From Kitasatospora sp. SolWspMP-SS2h (lineage in GTDB: Bacteria; Actinomycetota; Actinomycetes; Streptomycetales; Streptomycetaceae), in NCBI RefSeq assembly GCF_003259315.1, contig NZ_QLLT01000032.1:1-64000 (forward strand): a stretch of DNA of 64,000 bases, in the 5' to 3' direction. This document shows positions 25,401 through 35,146 of the stretch, in pieces. Every line of letters begins with the position of its first letter. The stretch's first letter is position 1. The translations under genes were made by a program, and so were the position numbers. Under the pieces are notes generated by a model that saw only the letters and a program-made list of their open reading frames with translations, was not told the origin of the DNA and did not search any database.

Positions 25401-28400
25401 AGAGGTGCGGTGGTCTTGATGGTCCGTCCGAGGCCGTCGTAGGCGACGGTGCTGGTGCGGCCGGCCGCGTCGGTGGTGGTGAGCTGCTCGCCGAGCGCGT
25501 TGTACGTGGCGGTGGTGGTCGCTCCGCCGGGGGTGGTGGTCTTGACGAGGTTGCCCGTGTCGTCCCAGGTCTGTCGGGTGGTCAGGTTCTGCAAGGTGGG
25601 TACGCGTTCGACGACGGTCGCGGTGAGCGTGCGGCCGAGCTCGTCGTAGGTGGCCTCGGAGCGGCCGCCGACCGGGTCGGTGACGGACAGGCGCAGGCCG
25701 GTGGGGGTCCAGGTGGAGGTCCAGACGGGTGGCTTGTCGTCGACGGGCGGGGTCAGCGGTCCGCCGGTGGAGTTGGGGTCGGTGCGGCGGCGTTCGTGGC
25801 CGAGTCGGTCGTACTCGAGGAAGGTCTGGCGGCCGGCGGCGTCGCGGGACTCGGTGATCCGGGACAGCGCGTCGTAGGTGACGGCGGTGGTGGCGGTGAG
25901 CGTGCTGGTGCTGCCGGGCGGGGTGTAGCCGGGCAGGGCGGTGCCGGTGGTTCGGCCGAGCCGGTCGTAGGTCTGCGTGGTGGTCAGGCCGTGGGGGTCC
26001 TTGACGGAGGTGGTTTCGCCGAAGGTGTTGTAGCCGGTCGTGGTGGTGGGGTTGACGGTGGCGGCGGTGCCGCCGCCGCTCTCGGCTTGGACGGCGGGGA
26101 GCCGGATGCTGGTGGGGCGGCCGAGTTCGTCGTAGCCGTAGCGGGTGCTGAAGGCTGCGGGGTCGGCGCCGGGGGCGTTGCCGTTGGGGCTGGTGCTGGT
26201 GGTGGTCAGGCCGCGCTGGTCGTGGGTGTAGGTGGTGGCGGCGGTGAGCGGGGACGCGGAGGACTGGACCTCGGTGCGGGCCAGTCGACCGGCGCTGTCG
26301 TAGGTGTTGCGGGTGATGCGGTTCTCGCTCGCGCTGACGGGGGCGGTGGCGGTGGCGATCCGGTCGTCCGCGTCGTACTCGACGGTGGCGGAGCGGTTTG
26401 CACCGTCGGGGTCGGTGACGGTCTTGACGACCCGTCCGGCGATGTCGTAGGCGTTGGTCACGGTGGTACGGCCACCGCCGGTGACCTGCTTGGTCAGGCG
26501 GCCCGCGCCGTCGTACTCGTCGCGTTCCAGGACGACGGGGTGGCTGGTGCCGTCGGCCTGGGCGACCGCGGTGGCGGTGGTCGTGGCGAGCAGGTTGTCG
26601 TCGTAGTACGTGTAGGCGGTCTTGGCGCCCATCGCGTCGGTGACGGACTCCAGGCGGCCGGCGGGGTCGTAGGAGCGGGATTCGACGACGGCGTCACGGG
26701 CGGCCTGGCCGTCGCCGTTCCAGCCTTCGACGACCGTGGTGGCGAGTTGGCCACGGACCGTGTAGGTGAACCGGGTGACCTGGCCGAGGGCGTCAGTGGT
26801 GCGGATGGTACGGCCGAGCGCGTCGTAGCCGTATCCGGTGGTGCCGCCTTCGGCGTCGGTGGTCTTGGCGATGCGGCCGGCGCTGTCGTACTCGGTGCTG
26901 TCGGTGCGCGGAGGGTCGCCGCCGAGGAGATCGGTGACAGTGTTGGTGAGTACCCGGCCGTCGGCGTCGTAGGTGCTGGTGGTGCGCGCCTGGTGGGCGG
27001 CGCCGGTGACAGCGTCGTGGGCGACGGGCCCGGTGACGGAGGTGACGTGCGACAGCGCGTCGTAGGCGGTGGTGGTGGTCAGGCCCGCCGGCTGCGCGTC
27101 GGAGTACACGGTGGTGCCGCTCTGGCGGCCCATCGCGTCGTAGGTGTACGTGGTGCGCAGTCCGGAGGGTTCGGTGCGGGAGGCCAGGTCGCCGGAGCTG
27201 TAGTAGGTGAGTGTGGTGGTCAAGCCTGCGGCGGTGGTGGTGGCGGCGAGCAGGCCGGCGGGGGTGGTGCCGCCGCCGGTGGCGGGCTCGGTGCCGGTGG
27301 TGTAGGTGGAGCGCAGGGTTCGGCCGTCGGGCAGAGTGGTGGTGTCGGCCTGGCCGAGGGCGGTGTAGGTGATGGTGGTGCGGTAGCGGTTGTCGGCGGG
27401 GCCGCTGGATCGGGCGTCGCGGCTCTCGGTGGGCCGGTCGTTGCGCGGGTCCTTGGCGTCGTCCTTGTTGAGGTAGTACGCGGTGTAGGAGGTCCAGCAG
27501 GAGTTGGCGTCCCGGCAGGTGGTGGTGGAGACGGTGTTGCCGCGGGCGTCCTGGCCGGTGACGGTGGAGTGGCCGTTGGGGTCGGTGACGGTGTGGAGGA
27601 ATCCGCCGGTGTCGTACGAGTAGGTGGTGGTGGCGCCGGCGGGGTCGGTGCGGGAGATCAGCCGCATGCCGCGCTGGGCGTCGTGGACGTCGGTGGAGGT
27701 GCCGCCGGCGGGGTCGGTGACGGTGACCCGGGAGGCGAGGGTGGTGGCGGTGGACTGGGAACGCGCCTGGTAGTGGGCGGCGATCCGGTCGGCGCTCAGC
27801 GGGTGCTGGTAGAAAGCGACTTCGTCGATCTGGCCGTTGAACCAGGACCAGCCGCCGTTGCCGCCGGGCCAGCTTCCGGTGTAGCCGCCGCCCAGGTAGG
27901 TGCGATTCATGTCGAGGTGGTCGACGGTACCGGTGGCGGTGGCGACCAGGGTTCCGTCGAGGTAGAGCGACACGCCGTTCGGACCGGCGGTGAGCACAGT
28001 GTGGTGCCAGGCGTTGTCGTTGACGGCGGTGCCGGAGGTCAGCGGGCCGCCGGCCATGCCGTTGAGGGCGCCGCGGAGCTTGCCGTCGGAGCCGACGTAC
28101 AGGGCGGGCACCGTGTTGTTGGGCGCCTCGGCCATGGTGCGGTTCTGGTAGTTGAGCAGCACGCCGGGGGCGGCGGTGCGGAACCAGAGTTCGGCGGCGA
28201 GTTCCTTGCCGCTCTGCAGGATCGGGGTGGGCAGGTCGAGGTAGGAGTTGCTGGTGCCCTTGAAGGTGGCGGCTCGGCCGTCGCCGACGCCGAAGACGCC
28301 CTCGGTTCCGAGCTGGACGCCAGGGGCGTAGTTGCCCTTGCCGTCGATGGCGGCGACCTCGCTGGCAGCGGTGGTGCCGGCGCTCTCGTCCATCCGCCAG

Positions 28401-31400
28401 TAGCCGGCGGGGGCGTCAGCGACGACGGAGCCGCGGTAGCCGAGGCCCTGGCCGGCGACCTGGGAGCTGCGGGCGCGGTAGTGGGCCAGGACGTCGCCTG
28501 CGGACAGCGGGTGACGGTAGACGGCGGCCTCGTCGAGGGCGCCGGTGAGCCGCCCGGTGTCGCCGGGGGCGGCGGGGGCGCCCTTGGCGAAGCCCGCGCC
28601 GAGGTAGGTGTGGGTGTTGGCCTGGTGGTTGACGGCTCCGGTCGCGGTGGCCACGGGGGTGCTGTCGAGGTAGGGGGTCTGGGTGGTGCCCGCGGCGGAC
28701 AGGACGGCGTGGTGCCAGGTGTTGTCGGTGACGGTGCCGGAACTCGCCATGGTGGCGGCGGGGCCGCCGAAGCGGCCGTGCAGCTTGTTGTCGGTACCGA
28801 TGTACAGCAGCGGGGTGTAGCTGCCACCGACGCCCGCGGGGTCGTCGAGAGCGCGTTCCTGGTCGCCGATGAGGACGCCGGGCTTGTCGGTGGCGAACCA
28901 GAGTTCGACGGCGAGGTCGCCGGTGCCGCGCAGTGTGTCGTCGGGGACTTCGAGCTGGGACTTGGCGCCGCCGTCGAAGCGGGCGGCGGTGTCGTCGGTC
29001 GGGGCGAACACGCCCGGGGCGCGCTTGGAGACGCCGTCGCCGTAGGAGCCGCCGGTGCCGGTGCCGGCCTCGCTGGCCGCGGTGGCACCGTCGCGCTCGC
29101 CCAGGCGCCAGTAGGCGGCCGGGCCGGAGGCCTTGACGACGTTGTTGTAGAGGAACGATCCGCCGGTGAAAGTGGGGGCGGAGACCTTCCATTCGGAGCC
29201 GGCGGCGTCCTTGATGCTGCTGACGCGGTCGGTGGACTGGTCGTAGCCGATCTGGGTGCTGGTGCGGCCGGAGGGCAGCACGGTCTTGGTGAGTTGGGCG
29301 GTGCCGGCGCGCAGGGCCCGGTGCTCGGCGGCTATCTGGTCGGTGACGGGGTAGTCGTAGAGCGCGACGTCGTCGATCTGGCCGTTGAACCAGGACCAGC
29401 CGCCGTTGCCACCGGGCCAGTTGCCGGTGTAGCCGCCGCCCAGGTAGGTGCGGGTCATGTCGAGGTGGTCGATGGCGGCGTCGATGGTGCCGACGCGGTT
29501 GCCGTCGAGGTAGAGGGCGGTGCTGGACTGCGCGCCGGACAGCACGACGTGGTGCCAGGCGTTGTCCTTGACGGAGCCGGTAGAGGTGATCGGGTCGCCG
29601 GTCGTGTTGAACTTGCCGCGCAGTTTGCCGTCGGAGCCGACGTACAGGGCGGGCACGAGATTGTTCGGCGCCTCGGCCATGGTGCGGTTCTGGTAGGTGA
29701 GGATCACGCCGGGGGCGGCGGTGCGGAACCAGAGTTCGACGGAGCGGTAGGTGGAGCCGCTGATCGACTTGGCGGGCAGTTCGACGTACGAGGTGCTGCC
29801 GTTGAAGGTCGCGGCGGTGTCGGTGGAGCCGGTGAGGGCGCCGGTCGCGCCCCAGGTGACGTCGGTGGACTGGGCGGGTGCGCGGTCGGGGGTGCGGGCG
29901 GTGTTGTCGGCGGTGCCTTCGCTGCCGCCCAGGCGCCAGTATCCGATCGGTCCGGCGTCCTGGACGGCCGCTTGGTACTGGGATCCGGTGCCGTACTCGT
30001 AGAGGGTGCATCCGGTGGTGGCGTTGGCGGCGGTGCCGGGCGGGCAGACCTTGGTGAGGCGGTCACCGCTGTAGATGTACGTCCAACTGCCGCTCGCGCC
30101 GGATACGGCCACGCCGGTGATGTGGCTGCCGGTCCAGGTGAAGTCGAGGTAGCGGCCGGAGAGGGCGTCGGTGGCGCGGCTGAGCTTCCCGCCGGTGTAG
30201 GTGAGGTTCTGGGTGTGGCCGGCGCTGTCGGTGACCTTGGTGAGGCGGCCGGCGGTGTCGAAGGTGTGGACGGTGCCGGCGCGGTCGGTGAGCGTCCAGC
30301 CGCCGCCGTCGGCCTTGCGCAGGTCAGCGGCCATGCCTCCGCCGGCGATGTACGCCTGCTTGGCGCCGTCCCAGGCGAAGCGGGCGCGGGCGCCGTTGGA
30401 GGCGGTGAGGACGACGTTTCCGGGTAGGGTGAGCCAGCCGCTGGACTCGACCTGGACGCGCATGTCCCAGCGGCTGGTCCAGCCGGCTCCGAACGCGCCG
30501 TCGGTGCGCGGGTCGAGGGAGTTGTAGCTGCGGGTCACGGACAGTTCCGGGCCCACGGTGGGCAGGGCGGCGTCGGTGGCCGCGGTGGTGTAGTTGCCGA
30601 CGGCGGCGTTGAAGTCACGGCCGGAGTCGGCGGCGGTGGCGTACTGCGCGGGCTGCGGCAGCAAGGTGCGCAGGTAGGAGGGTTGGGACTTGGCACTGCT
30701 GGTGGCACCGTCACCGGCCTCGGCGTACCAGGCGTACTGCTCGTTCCAGGAGAGCCAGCCCTCGGGAACGACGAAGTTGCCCGAGTGCACCCAGGTGGAC
30801 TGCTTGCAGTCGACCCGGGCGTCCTGGCCCACGACCCGGCACACCTCGAAGCGGTAGTCCAAGGCGGCCAGGGGGGAGCGGTCGGGGTCGGTGCCCTCGG
30901 CGCTCAGCGTGGGCTGGAGTTGGCGCACCACGGACTGTGAGGGCGGTGCCAGGCGGTTGAGCACCGGCGGGATGTTGATGGAGGAGAACATCATCGCGGG
31001 CGAGGTGATGCCGTCGGCGGAGAAGCTCTTCGTGCCGTAGTCGTCCATCGTCCAGACGATCTTGTACGTGCCCTGTGGCAGCGGCCTGATCCTGGCCTCG
31101 AACATGTTCCCGGCATTGGTCGGGGTGTCCGCGGAGACCGGGGTCCAGGCGACGTTGGTGCCGTAGCTGGTGATGTTGTTGTTCCACTGGTCGAACAACA
31201 GGTACGACATCTTGTAGTTGCCGCCGGGCGTCCAGGTCTCCTGGCCGCGGTTCCACGCCCGGACCCGGAAGATGCCCTCCTGGGTGGCCGTCACCGGCTG
31301 GACCCAGTCGAAGAGCTCGTAGTCTGCGCCGTACTTCGACCAGGTGACGTCCAGGCTCGGTGCGGCGGCGCCGGAGTTGTCGCTGCCGAACCGCTTCCAG

Positions 31401-32986
31401 CCGCCGGAGTCGTTGTCGTCGGCCTTCAGTGCGAGTCCGTAGTTGGCCTGCCAGCCGTGGGTCCAGCGGTTGACGAGGTTCTTGCCCTCCTCGCCGAGGT
31501 CGATCGGCTCCCAGGCCGGGGCGCAGGACCACGCGCTGCTGTCACTGGCCCGCCAGCCGTGGGCGAAGTTCGCCGAGGTCAGCGCGGCACCGATGGACGG
31601 GCCGGGCCAGCTGCGCACCGATCCCTGCGACCAGTTGGAGGTGACCGGGTGGACCGTCACCGGCTTGGCTTTGCAGGAGGACGACCAGGAGTTGTAAACG
31701 GACAGCTTGACGCCCAGCACGGAGGCGTTGCGCAGGGTGTTCTCGACACCGCTGAACTTGAGGAAGGAGGCGGCCTTGTTGCCACCGCCGTTGTAGGTGC
31801 CGACCTTCAGCTCGGTGTCACCCGAGTAGTCGGCGGTGTAGCCGGACATCACGTAGGTGCCCTCGACGGGGCGCACCGAGGTCACCGACGGGTCGACCTT
31901 GACCGGGAAGACCCGGTCGGGGGCGTGCAGCCACTGCTCGTCCAGCTTGACCTTCAGGGCGGTGCCCGCGCCGTCGGGTATCAGCTCGTACGTCACGCCG
32001 GAGGAGACCACGCCCTGGCCGCCGGAGTTCGGGGCCTGGTCGGAGTCCTCCATCCAGCCGGCCGGCATCCGCCCGCGCACGGCGCCCTGGCCGTCCTTGA
32101 GGATCAGCGCGCCGTCCTCGATCGAGGCGCTGACGCCCTTGAGGCGCAGCGGGAACACCCACTCGGTGGGGGCGCTCGCGTCCTGAAGCAGCAGCACCTC
32201 CTTGAAGGAATCACTGCCGGCCCGGAACTCGACGTCCGCCTTCGGAAACACCGAACGGTAGGTGACGCTCTCGCCCTCGACGCTGCCCGCAGAGGCGGCG
32301 GCGCCGCGCAGCGCGTAGCCGACCGCGAGTCCGTCGCCGAGGTCCAGCGAGACCAGCGGGTCCCGGTCCGCGGCGGCCGCGAACGAGAGTTCACGCTCAC
32401 CGGACTTCGTGGTCCAGCCGTCCTGGCCGGCAACCGACCGGCCCATCGCCGAACCGATGCGCGGCTCCAGCGCGGCATCGATGGCCTGCCAGCTGCCGTC
32501 CTTGCGGCGGAAGTTGACCGGGGCGGTGTAGTACCGGGTGGTGTAGGTGCCGTCCTTGTTCAGGTACACCCGCTGCTGGGCGTCGCGTTCGCCGACGACC
32601 TCGGTACTGCTCTTCTGGTCGAACCCCACCACCGGAACGGCCGAGACCTCCGGCCCGGTCGTCAGCTCGGTCTTCGGCACCGGCAGCGCGGGGGCGGCGA
32701 CGTCGAGCGGGTCCTTGCCCGGCTCGGACGCCGCGTCCTCGGCCAGTTCTCCCTCGGCAGGCGCGTGCCCGGCCCGGCCGCCATCGGTGATCGTCTCGGT
32801 CTGGCGCGAGGTCGCGGCGTGCGACCCATCGATCGCGGCCTGGTGCTGCGAGGGCCGCTCGCCGGGATCCGCCTGGGATTTGGGGGCAGGCGCCCACTGT
32901 TCCAGCGCCGTGGCGCCGTCCGCTATCCCGAGCACGGCCAGGACCATGCAGAGCAGCAGCACCACGCTACGGCGAATCGTCAGCAC
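22430..32986 (-). CDS. giant secreted RHS polymorphic toxin with LamG domains and nuclease tip
   Basis: The product is 3518 residues from the GTG at 32986 (GGGAG, five-base spacing), which starts a signal peptide (VVLLLCMVLAVLGIADGATA); the frame upstream to 33181 is AT-rich leader. In order: signal; an RHS/YD leader region; three LamG/concanavalin-like domains at about residues 1010-1140, 1290-1420 and 1530-1700 (each with a YWR-L/M opening); long YD repeats to ~3030; the conserved RHS core end (MHARWYRPTTGAFTSRDSWQ, DPLDQTDPSGHCPFC) near 3060-3120; a poly-Ala/Gly and Pro-rich linker; and a tip at about 3345-3518 with GGRSDIGRCHYIARQFGG. The R-x-H-x-x-A-x-x-x-G-G pattern resembles DNA/RNA non-specific endonucleases (NS_2 type). 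The SUKH gene follows. Confidence 0.93.
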   Translation of the reverse strand: MLTIRRSVVLLLCMVLAVLGIADGATALEQWAPAPKSQADPGERPSQHQAAIDGSHAATSRQTETITDGGRAGHAPAEGELAEDAASEPGKDPLDVAAPALPVPKTELTTGPEVSAVPVVGFDQKSSTEVVGERDAQQRVYLNKDGTYTTRYYTAPVNFRRKDGSWQAIDAALEPRIGSAMGRSVAGQDGWTTKSGERELSFAAAADRDPLVSLDLGDGLAVGYALRGAAASAGSVEGESVTYRSVFPKADVEFRAGSDSFKEVLLLQDASAPTEWVFPLRLKGVSASIEDGALILKDGQGAVRGRMPAGWMEDSDQAPNSGGQGVVSSGVTYELIPDGAGTALKVKLDEQWLHAPDRVFPVKVDPSVTSVRPVEGTYVMSGYTADYSGDTELKVGTYNGGGNKAASFLKFSGVENTLRNASVLGVKLSVYNSWSSSCKAKPVTVHPVTSNWSQGSVRSWPGPSIGAALTSANFAHGWRASDSSAWSCAPAWEPIDLGEEGKNLVNRWTHGWQANYGLALKADDNDSGGWKRFGSDNSGAAAPSLDVTWSKYGADYELFDWVQPVTATQEGIFRVRAWNRGQETWTPGGNYKMSYLLFDQWNNNITSYGTNVAWTPVSADTPTNAGNMFEARIRPLPQGTYKIVWTMDDYGTKSFSADGITSPAMMFSSINIPPVLNRLAPPSQSVVRQLQPTLSAEGTDPDRSPLAALDYRFEVCRVVGQDARVDCKQSTWVHSGNFVVPEGWLSWNEQYAWYAEAGDGATSSAKSQPSYLRTLLPQPAQYATAADSGRDFNAAVGNYTTAATDAALPTVGPELSVTRSYNSLDPRTDGAFGAGWTSRWDMRVQVESSGWLTLPGNVVLTASNGARARFAWDGAKQAYIAGGGMAADLRKADGGGWTLTDRAGTVHTFDTAGRLTKVTDSAGHTQNLTYTGGKLSRATDALSGRYLDFTWTGSHITGVAVSGASGSWTYIYSGDRLTKVCPPGTAANATTGCTLYEYGTGSQYQAAVQDAGPIGYWRLGGSEGTADNTARTPDRAPAQSTDVTWGATGALTGSTDTAATFNGSTSYVELPAKSISGSTYRSVELWFRTAAPGVILTYQNRTMAEAPNNLVPALYVGSDGKLRGKFNTTGDPITSTGSVKDNAWHHVVLSGAQSSTALYLDGNRVGTIDAAIDHLDMTRTYLGGGYTGNWPGGNGGWSWFNGQIDDVALYDYPVTDQIAAEHRALRAGTAQLTKTVLPSGRTSTQIGYDQSTDRVSSIKDAAGSEWKVSAPTFTGGSFLYNNVVKASGPAAYWRLGERDGATAASEAGTGTGGSYGDGVSKRAPGVFAPTDDTAARFDGGAKSQLEVPDDTLRGTGDLAVELWFATDKPGVLIGDQERALDDPAGVGGSYTPLLYIGTDNKLHGRFGGPAATMASSGTVTDNTWHHAVLSAAGTTQTPYLDSTPVATATGAVNHQANTHTYLGAGFAKGAPAAPGDTGRLTGALDEAAVYRHPLSAGDVLAHYRARSSQVAGQGLGYRGSVVADAPAGYWRMDESAGTTAASEVAAIDGKGNYAPGVQLGTEGVFGVGDGRAATFKGTSNSYLDLPTPILQSGKELAAELWFRTAAPGVLLNYQNRTMAEAPNNTVPALYVGSDGKLRGALNGMAGGPLTSGTAVNDNAWHHTVLTAGPNGVSLYLDGTLVATATGTVDHLDMNRTYLGGGYTGSWPGGNGGWSWFNGQIDEVAFYQHPLSADRIAAHYQARSQSTATTLASRVTVTDPAGGTSTDVHDAQRGMRLISRTDPAGATTTYSYDTGGFLHTVTDPNGHSTVTGQDARGNTVSTTTCRDANSCWTSYTAYYLNKDDAKDPRNDRPTESRDARSSGPADNRYRTTITYTALGQADTTTLPDGRTLRSTYTTGTEPATGGGTTPAGLLAATTTAAGLTTTLTYYSSGDLASRTEPSGLRTTYTYDAMGRQSGTTVYSDAQPAGLTTTTAYDALSHVTSVTGPVAHDAVTGAAHQARTTSTYDADGRVLTNTVTDLLGGDPPRTDSTEYDSAGRIAKTTDAEGGTTGYGYDALGRTIRTTDALGQVTRFTYTVRGQLATTVVEGWNGDGQAARDAVVESRSYDPAGRLESVTDAMGAKTAYTYYDDNLLATTTATAVAQADGTSHPVVLERDEYDGAGRLTKQVTGGGRTTVTNAYDIAGRVVKTVTDPDGANRSATVEYDADDRIATATAPVSASENRITRNTYDSAGRLARTEVQSSASPLTAATTYTHDQRGLTTTSTSPNGNAPGADPAAFSTRYGYDELGRPTSIRLPAVQAESGGGTAATVNPTTTTGYNTFGETTSVKDPHGLTTTQTYDRLGRTTGTALPGYTPPGSTSTLTATTAVTYDALSRITESRDAAGRQTFLEYDRLGHERRRTDPNSTGGPLTPPVDDKPPVWTSTWTPTGLRLSVTDPVGGRSEATYDELGRTLTATVVERVPTLQNLTTRQTWDDTGNLVKTTTPGGATTTATYNALGEQLTTTDAAGRTSTVAYDGLGRTIKTTAPLGQSTDYGYDALGNATTATDRATDGTALRTRSTGYDRESHPVSSTGATGATTTRTYDAGGRLTTLTEPVAAGQNITTGFGYDAAGLRTRLTDGRGNTTVYTYTPWGLPESTVEPATTAYPAAADRTWTTSYDVAGQAVKLTEPGNIVRTRTFDPMGRLTKETGTGAEAATDTRTLRYDKAGRLVEASGIDINTQDFTYNDRDQLTEARVAGVNQSWEYDKDGRITDRWDAKTGTSSFGYKPDGQLAWSYDQLSGAQYWYGYDGNGRLATQYYAVKDANGAFNATSNRSYTYDQLGRLILDKVVTEAPAFTPVTSTSYDYDLEDRTTRRTVTGKPGDPATTDSYSYDQADRLTSWTTGTTTTAYAWDAAGNRTKNGAATAVYDERNRLVSDGTTTYQQTARGTLSATTTGGVRTTQKYDAFDRLADDGQNTYVYDGLDRMIQRGGTNYSYDGGTNNLITDGTWRYSRDTAGQLMSAADATGAKRIRTDQHTDITATLAVDGTSTTSTTAYDPFGKPVAKTGTTTSLGYQSGWTDPATGDVNMHARWYRPTTGAFTSRDSWQLDPNPSIQANRYTYAGGDPLDQTDPSGHCPFCVVAIAWGAVSIWDAVGAATAVSILVGGTAVAVDKAVTNHQTENAMPGSHAGSAATTYTPARPATWDICGSRCAGTAGGSSHAAAAAAAAAAAGGPAAAAAAGGGKSGACVYHCFVGTQTRPAPATKPAPTPVPDRPNPGPEWKRPDYQEILKNIVRVYSAWDLAQRFTNQNSTSLAPDQAPNPQPGTGASPGTGTGSSQPQSCLNSPPPGAESDDVRNSQSLGWIKYNDMEKIEGGTRSTGARACLVGSPSKFRGAPAGGDISGWAEARANAISKGFKVPSGIGGRSDIGRCHYIARQFGGRGVQENLAPCFQVGANTGKSSMASIEAQVSGALKNNQIVDYQVNARYLFPDSKIPLGFWMSAAGQNPDGTPGLVIPPTFVPNMKELNGIPYNMGTWG

Positions 32987-33913
32987 TCGAACTCCCAGGA
33001 AATCCTCATGAACAGCAGCTAGGTATATCCGGAAGGCGAGACATTCCGCCACCCTCGCCATGAAGCACAAAACCTCACCAATGGGCGATCCAGCAGCAGA
33101 AATAAACAAGACCAGCCAACGACCTCTATAGCCATGATTGCGGACAAAATATCCACCCACCCTCAGCGGAGAAAAATGCAATATCCGTCACCAAAAATTC
33201 TGACGGCCCATCAATTTACCTTTCATTGCAATGAAATGACTGACAGTTGGCTCTGCGCCTAACGTCATGCGCTCTCCCGGGCTGGCCGCGCCCGGCCTGC
33301 GCTGCGTAGCCATACCGTTATCGGCGAAGGGGCTTGCCCGCCTGGTGACGATCCCTCGGACAGGCAGGCCAACCGCCGGCCCCAGCGCTCCACAGCACCT
33401 TGGCGAGCCCGCGAACGCAGCGCACCCGGGGTGCACGCGGGAGTCCAGACCCGGCAGCACACGGTGCCCATCAGCTCCGGGCAGGAGCGATAACCCCGCC
33501 GACTGCAGACGGTCCCGTCCGTCCCGGACGAACGGGACCGGTGGCCGTCTGCCTGCTGCGGCGGTGTCGCGGTCTCGGCGGGCTCGGTGGCGCTGAGGGG
33601 CGGCGCAAATGCGCGGTGGGCCTGGTCCGGCAGCCGTGCTGCCGGACCAGGCCCACCTCCGTCTACTGACCGCCCGTCAGCGATGGCCGCGGCTGCTGCT
33701 CGGGAGGGAGTCCCGCCGCCGGGTCGAGGGCGCTGGCCGCGGAACGTCTCCCCGGACAGCAACGCCTGCCGGTCCTCCTCGAACGCCGCCGTCGGCCCGC
33801 CGTCGCTGCGGGAGGCGGGTGGGAAGACGCAGTTGGCCCCACCTGACGAGGCGCACCTCGCCACCGTGCCGAGCCCGGGCGCGTGTCCGCCGCTGCGGGC
33901 CCGTTGTCACGGC
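32987..33913. other. AT-rich RHS upstream region and gene-poor DNA
   Basis: 33000-33260 is AT-rich (for example gcaatatccgtcaccaaaaa), unlike the surroundings, and is the probable promoter/5'-leader of the RHS toxin. From 33260 to 33900 minus-strand frames look partly protein-like (VFPPASRSDGGPTAAFEEDR at about 33770-33840), but none has a start and ribosome-binding site. Confidence 0.45.
33615..33657. terminator. 20-bp perfect hairpin
   Basis: GGTGGGCCTGGTCCGGCAGC pairs with its exact complement across the three-base loop cgt. It shares the GGTGGGCC core with the hairpin at 10011-10061. It could end plus- or minus-strand transcription in a region without an intact gene. Confidence 0.7.
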
Positions 33914-34803
33914 ATGCCGAAGACCGCTGCCGCCTCCGTGTCGAACGCCCGCCGACCCGGCCCAGACGGCCGATACCCCGCCTACCGCGGGCACATCTGC
34001 CAGCCCTACACCGGCCACGAGGACTTTCCCCACGCCGAGGACCTGGTGGACGACCCCGACTTCCGGCTCACCTTCAAGCGCAATCCCTGGTGCTGGTCAC
34101 CTGAGCCCGGCTTTCACCGCACCCGCACCCCGCACATCTCGCAGCGCCTGACTGGCCTGACGAACGGCAAGTTCGTCGGACCGTCGGGCCTGAACATGCG
34201 GCAGGCCGTCCGGCTCCGCGCGGGCTGGGGTACCTGCGACGGCGGCGGCCCGGATCCGGCGCGGGGGAAGGAGCAGACCTGGCGGGTCATGGTCGCCGTC
34301 GACTACCGGTGGGGTGGCGACCTGGAGCCGGTCGCCTACCTCGGCCAGCTCATCGGCATCCTGGTCGACGGCGGCGGCCAGCAGCGCATCGGGGATGACG
34401 ACGCCCTGCTGCGCGGGGGGTTCCGCGACAGCACCCGCACTTTCCTCCCCCACCCGATCATTGGCGACGAGTGGAATGCCGTCCTGCTGCGGGTCTGCGA
34501 GAGGCGGGCCGACTTGGAGCGGGACGGCGCCTGGGTCCGCGCCCAGGTCCCCGTCCCGGTGCCGCGACGGCGCGGAGAACCGGAGCGGTGGGAGTACCGG
34601 GTCGACCTGTGGAACAACCTAGTCGGCGTCGCCGCCCATCCCGGCGGCATGCGGATCGTCAGCGAGGTCTACGAGCTCACCCAGCCCGCCCCCGAGCAGG
34701 CCGTGGTGTGGATGACACCGTTCGGCACGCCCTGCGCTGGGGCCAGGTCGACGCTGACGACCGGCTGCGCCCGCCGGCCGACGGCGAAGACGAGGACCGC
34801 TGA
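33914..34803 (+). pseudogene. hypothetical protein gene with a late frameshift
   Basis: From the ATG at 33914 the frame is protein-like (CQPYTGHEDFPHAEDLVDDP, TWRVMVAVDYRWGGDLEPVA, WEYRVDLWNNLVGVAAHPGG) up to about 34710. Beyond that it becomes arginine/threonine-rich, while the -1 frame reads DDTVRHALRWGQVDADDRLR and stops at 34803 after GEDEDR. One base missing in the TGGAT tract near 34711 explains this. The family is not recognised. It may be a real pseudogene or a sequencing error. Confidence 0.6.
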
Positions 34804-34855
34804 AGTCCGGGTTCAACGGGCCGGGCCCGGGGCCGATCTCCCGGGTCCGGCCTGG

Positions 34856-35035
34856 TCACCGCTGGAGCGGGCAGGTGTCCCAGTCCGCGAGCACCGCGCG
34901 AAGCCGCTCCGAGGTCTGCTCGGACCCGCCCTTGCGCTGGGCGGTGTGCCGCAGGTGGTCCTCGGCCCCCTGAAGCAGCCCGGAGCGCGGGTTCCTGAGC
35001 ACGCACCGGCCTTGTGGGTGCCCTCGCGGACATGG
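34856..35035 (-). pseudogene. 3' gene remnant
   Basis: The minus strand reads PRSGLLQGAEDHLRHTAQRK then GGSEQTSERLRAVLADWD and stops at 34856. It is protein-like but has no start codon. It is probably the tail of a lost gene. A short plus-strand frame (PNYVRHCDEPGIAFNTLYSA) near 35065-35130 is a similar fragment. Confidence 0.4.
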
Positions 35036-35146
35036 CTCCGTGTCGGCAACGCCCCCAGGACATCCCGAACTACGTGAGACACTGCGACGAGCCGGGGATC
35101 GCCTTCAACACCCTCTACTCGGCTCCCTGAACACGAACGGCGCACC

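Noticed and set aside
23291..30427. 2378-residue open frame on the plus strand
   Set aside because: It is the antisense shadow of the giant RHS gene; the composition (Gly/Val/Ala only) follows from third-position GC in the real gene.
33188..33460. 90-residue minus-strand ORF next to the RHS start
   Set aside because: The composition is mixed, there is no ribosome-binding site, and it lies in the AT-rich leader and decayed DNA.
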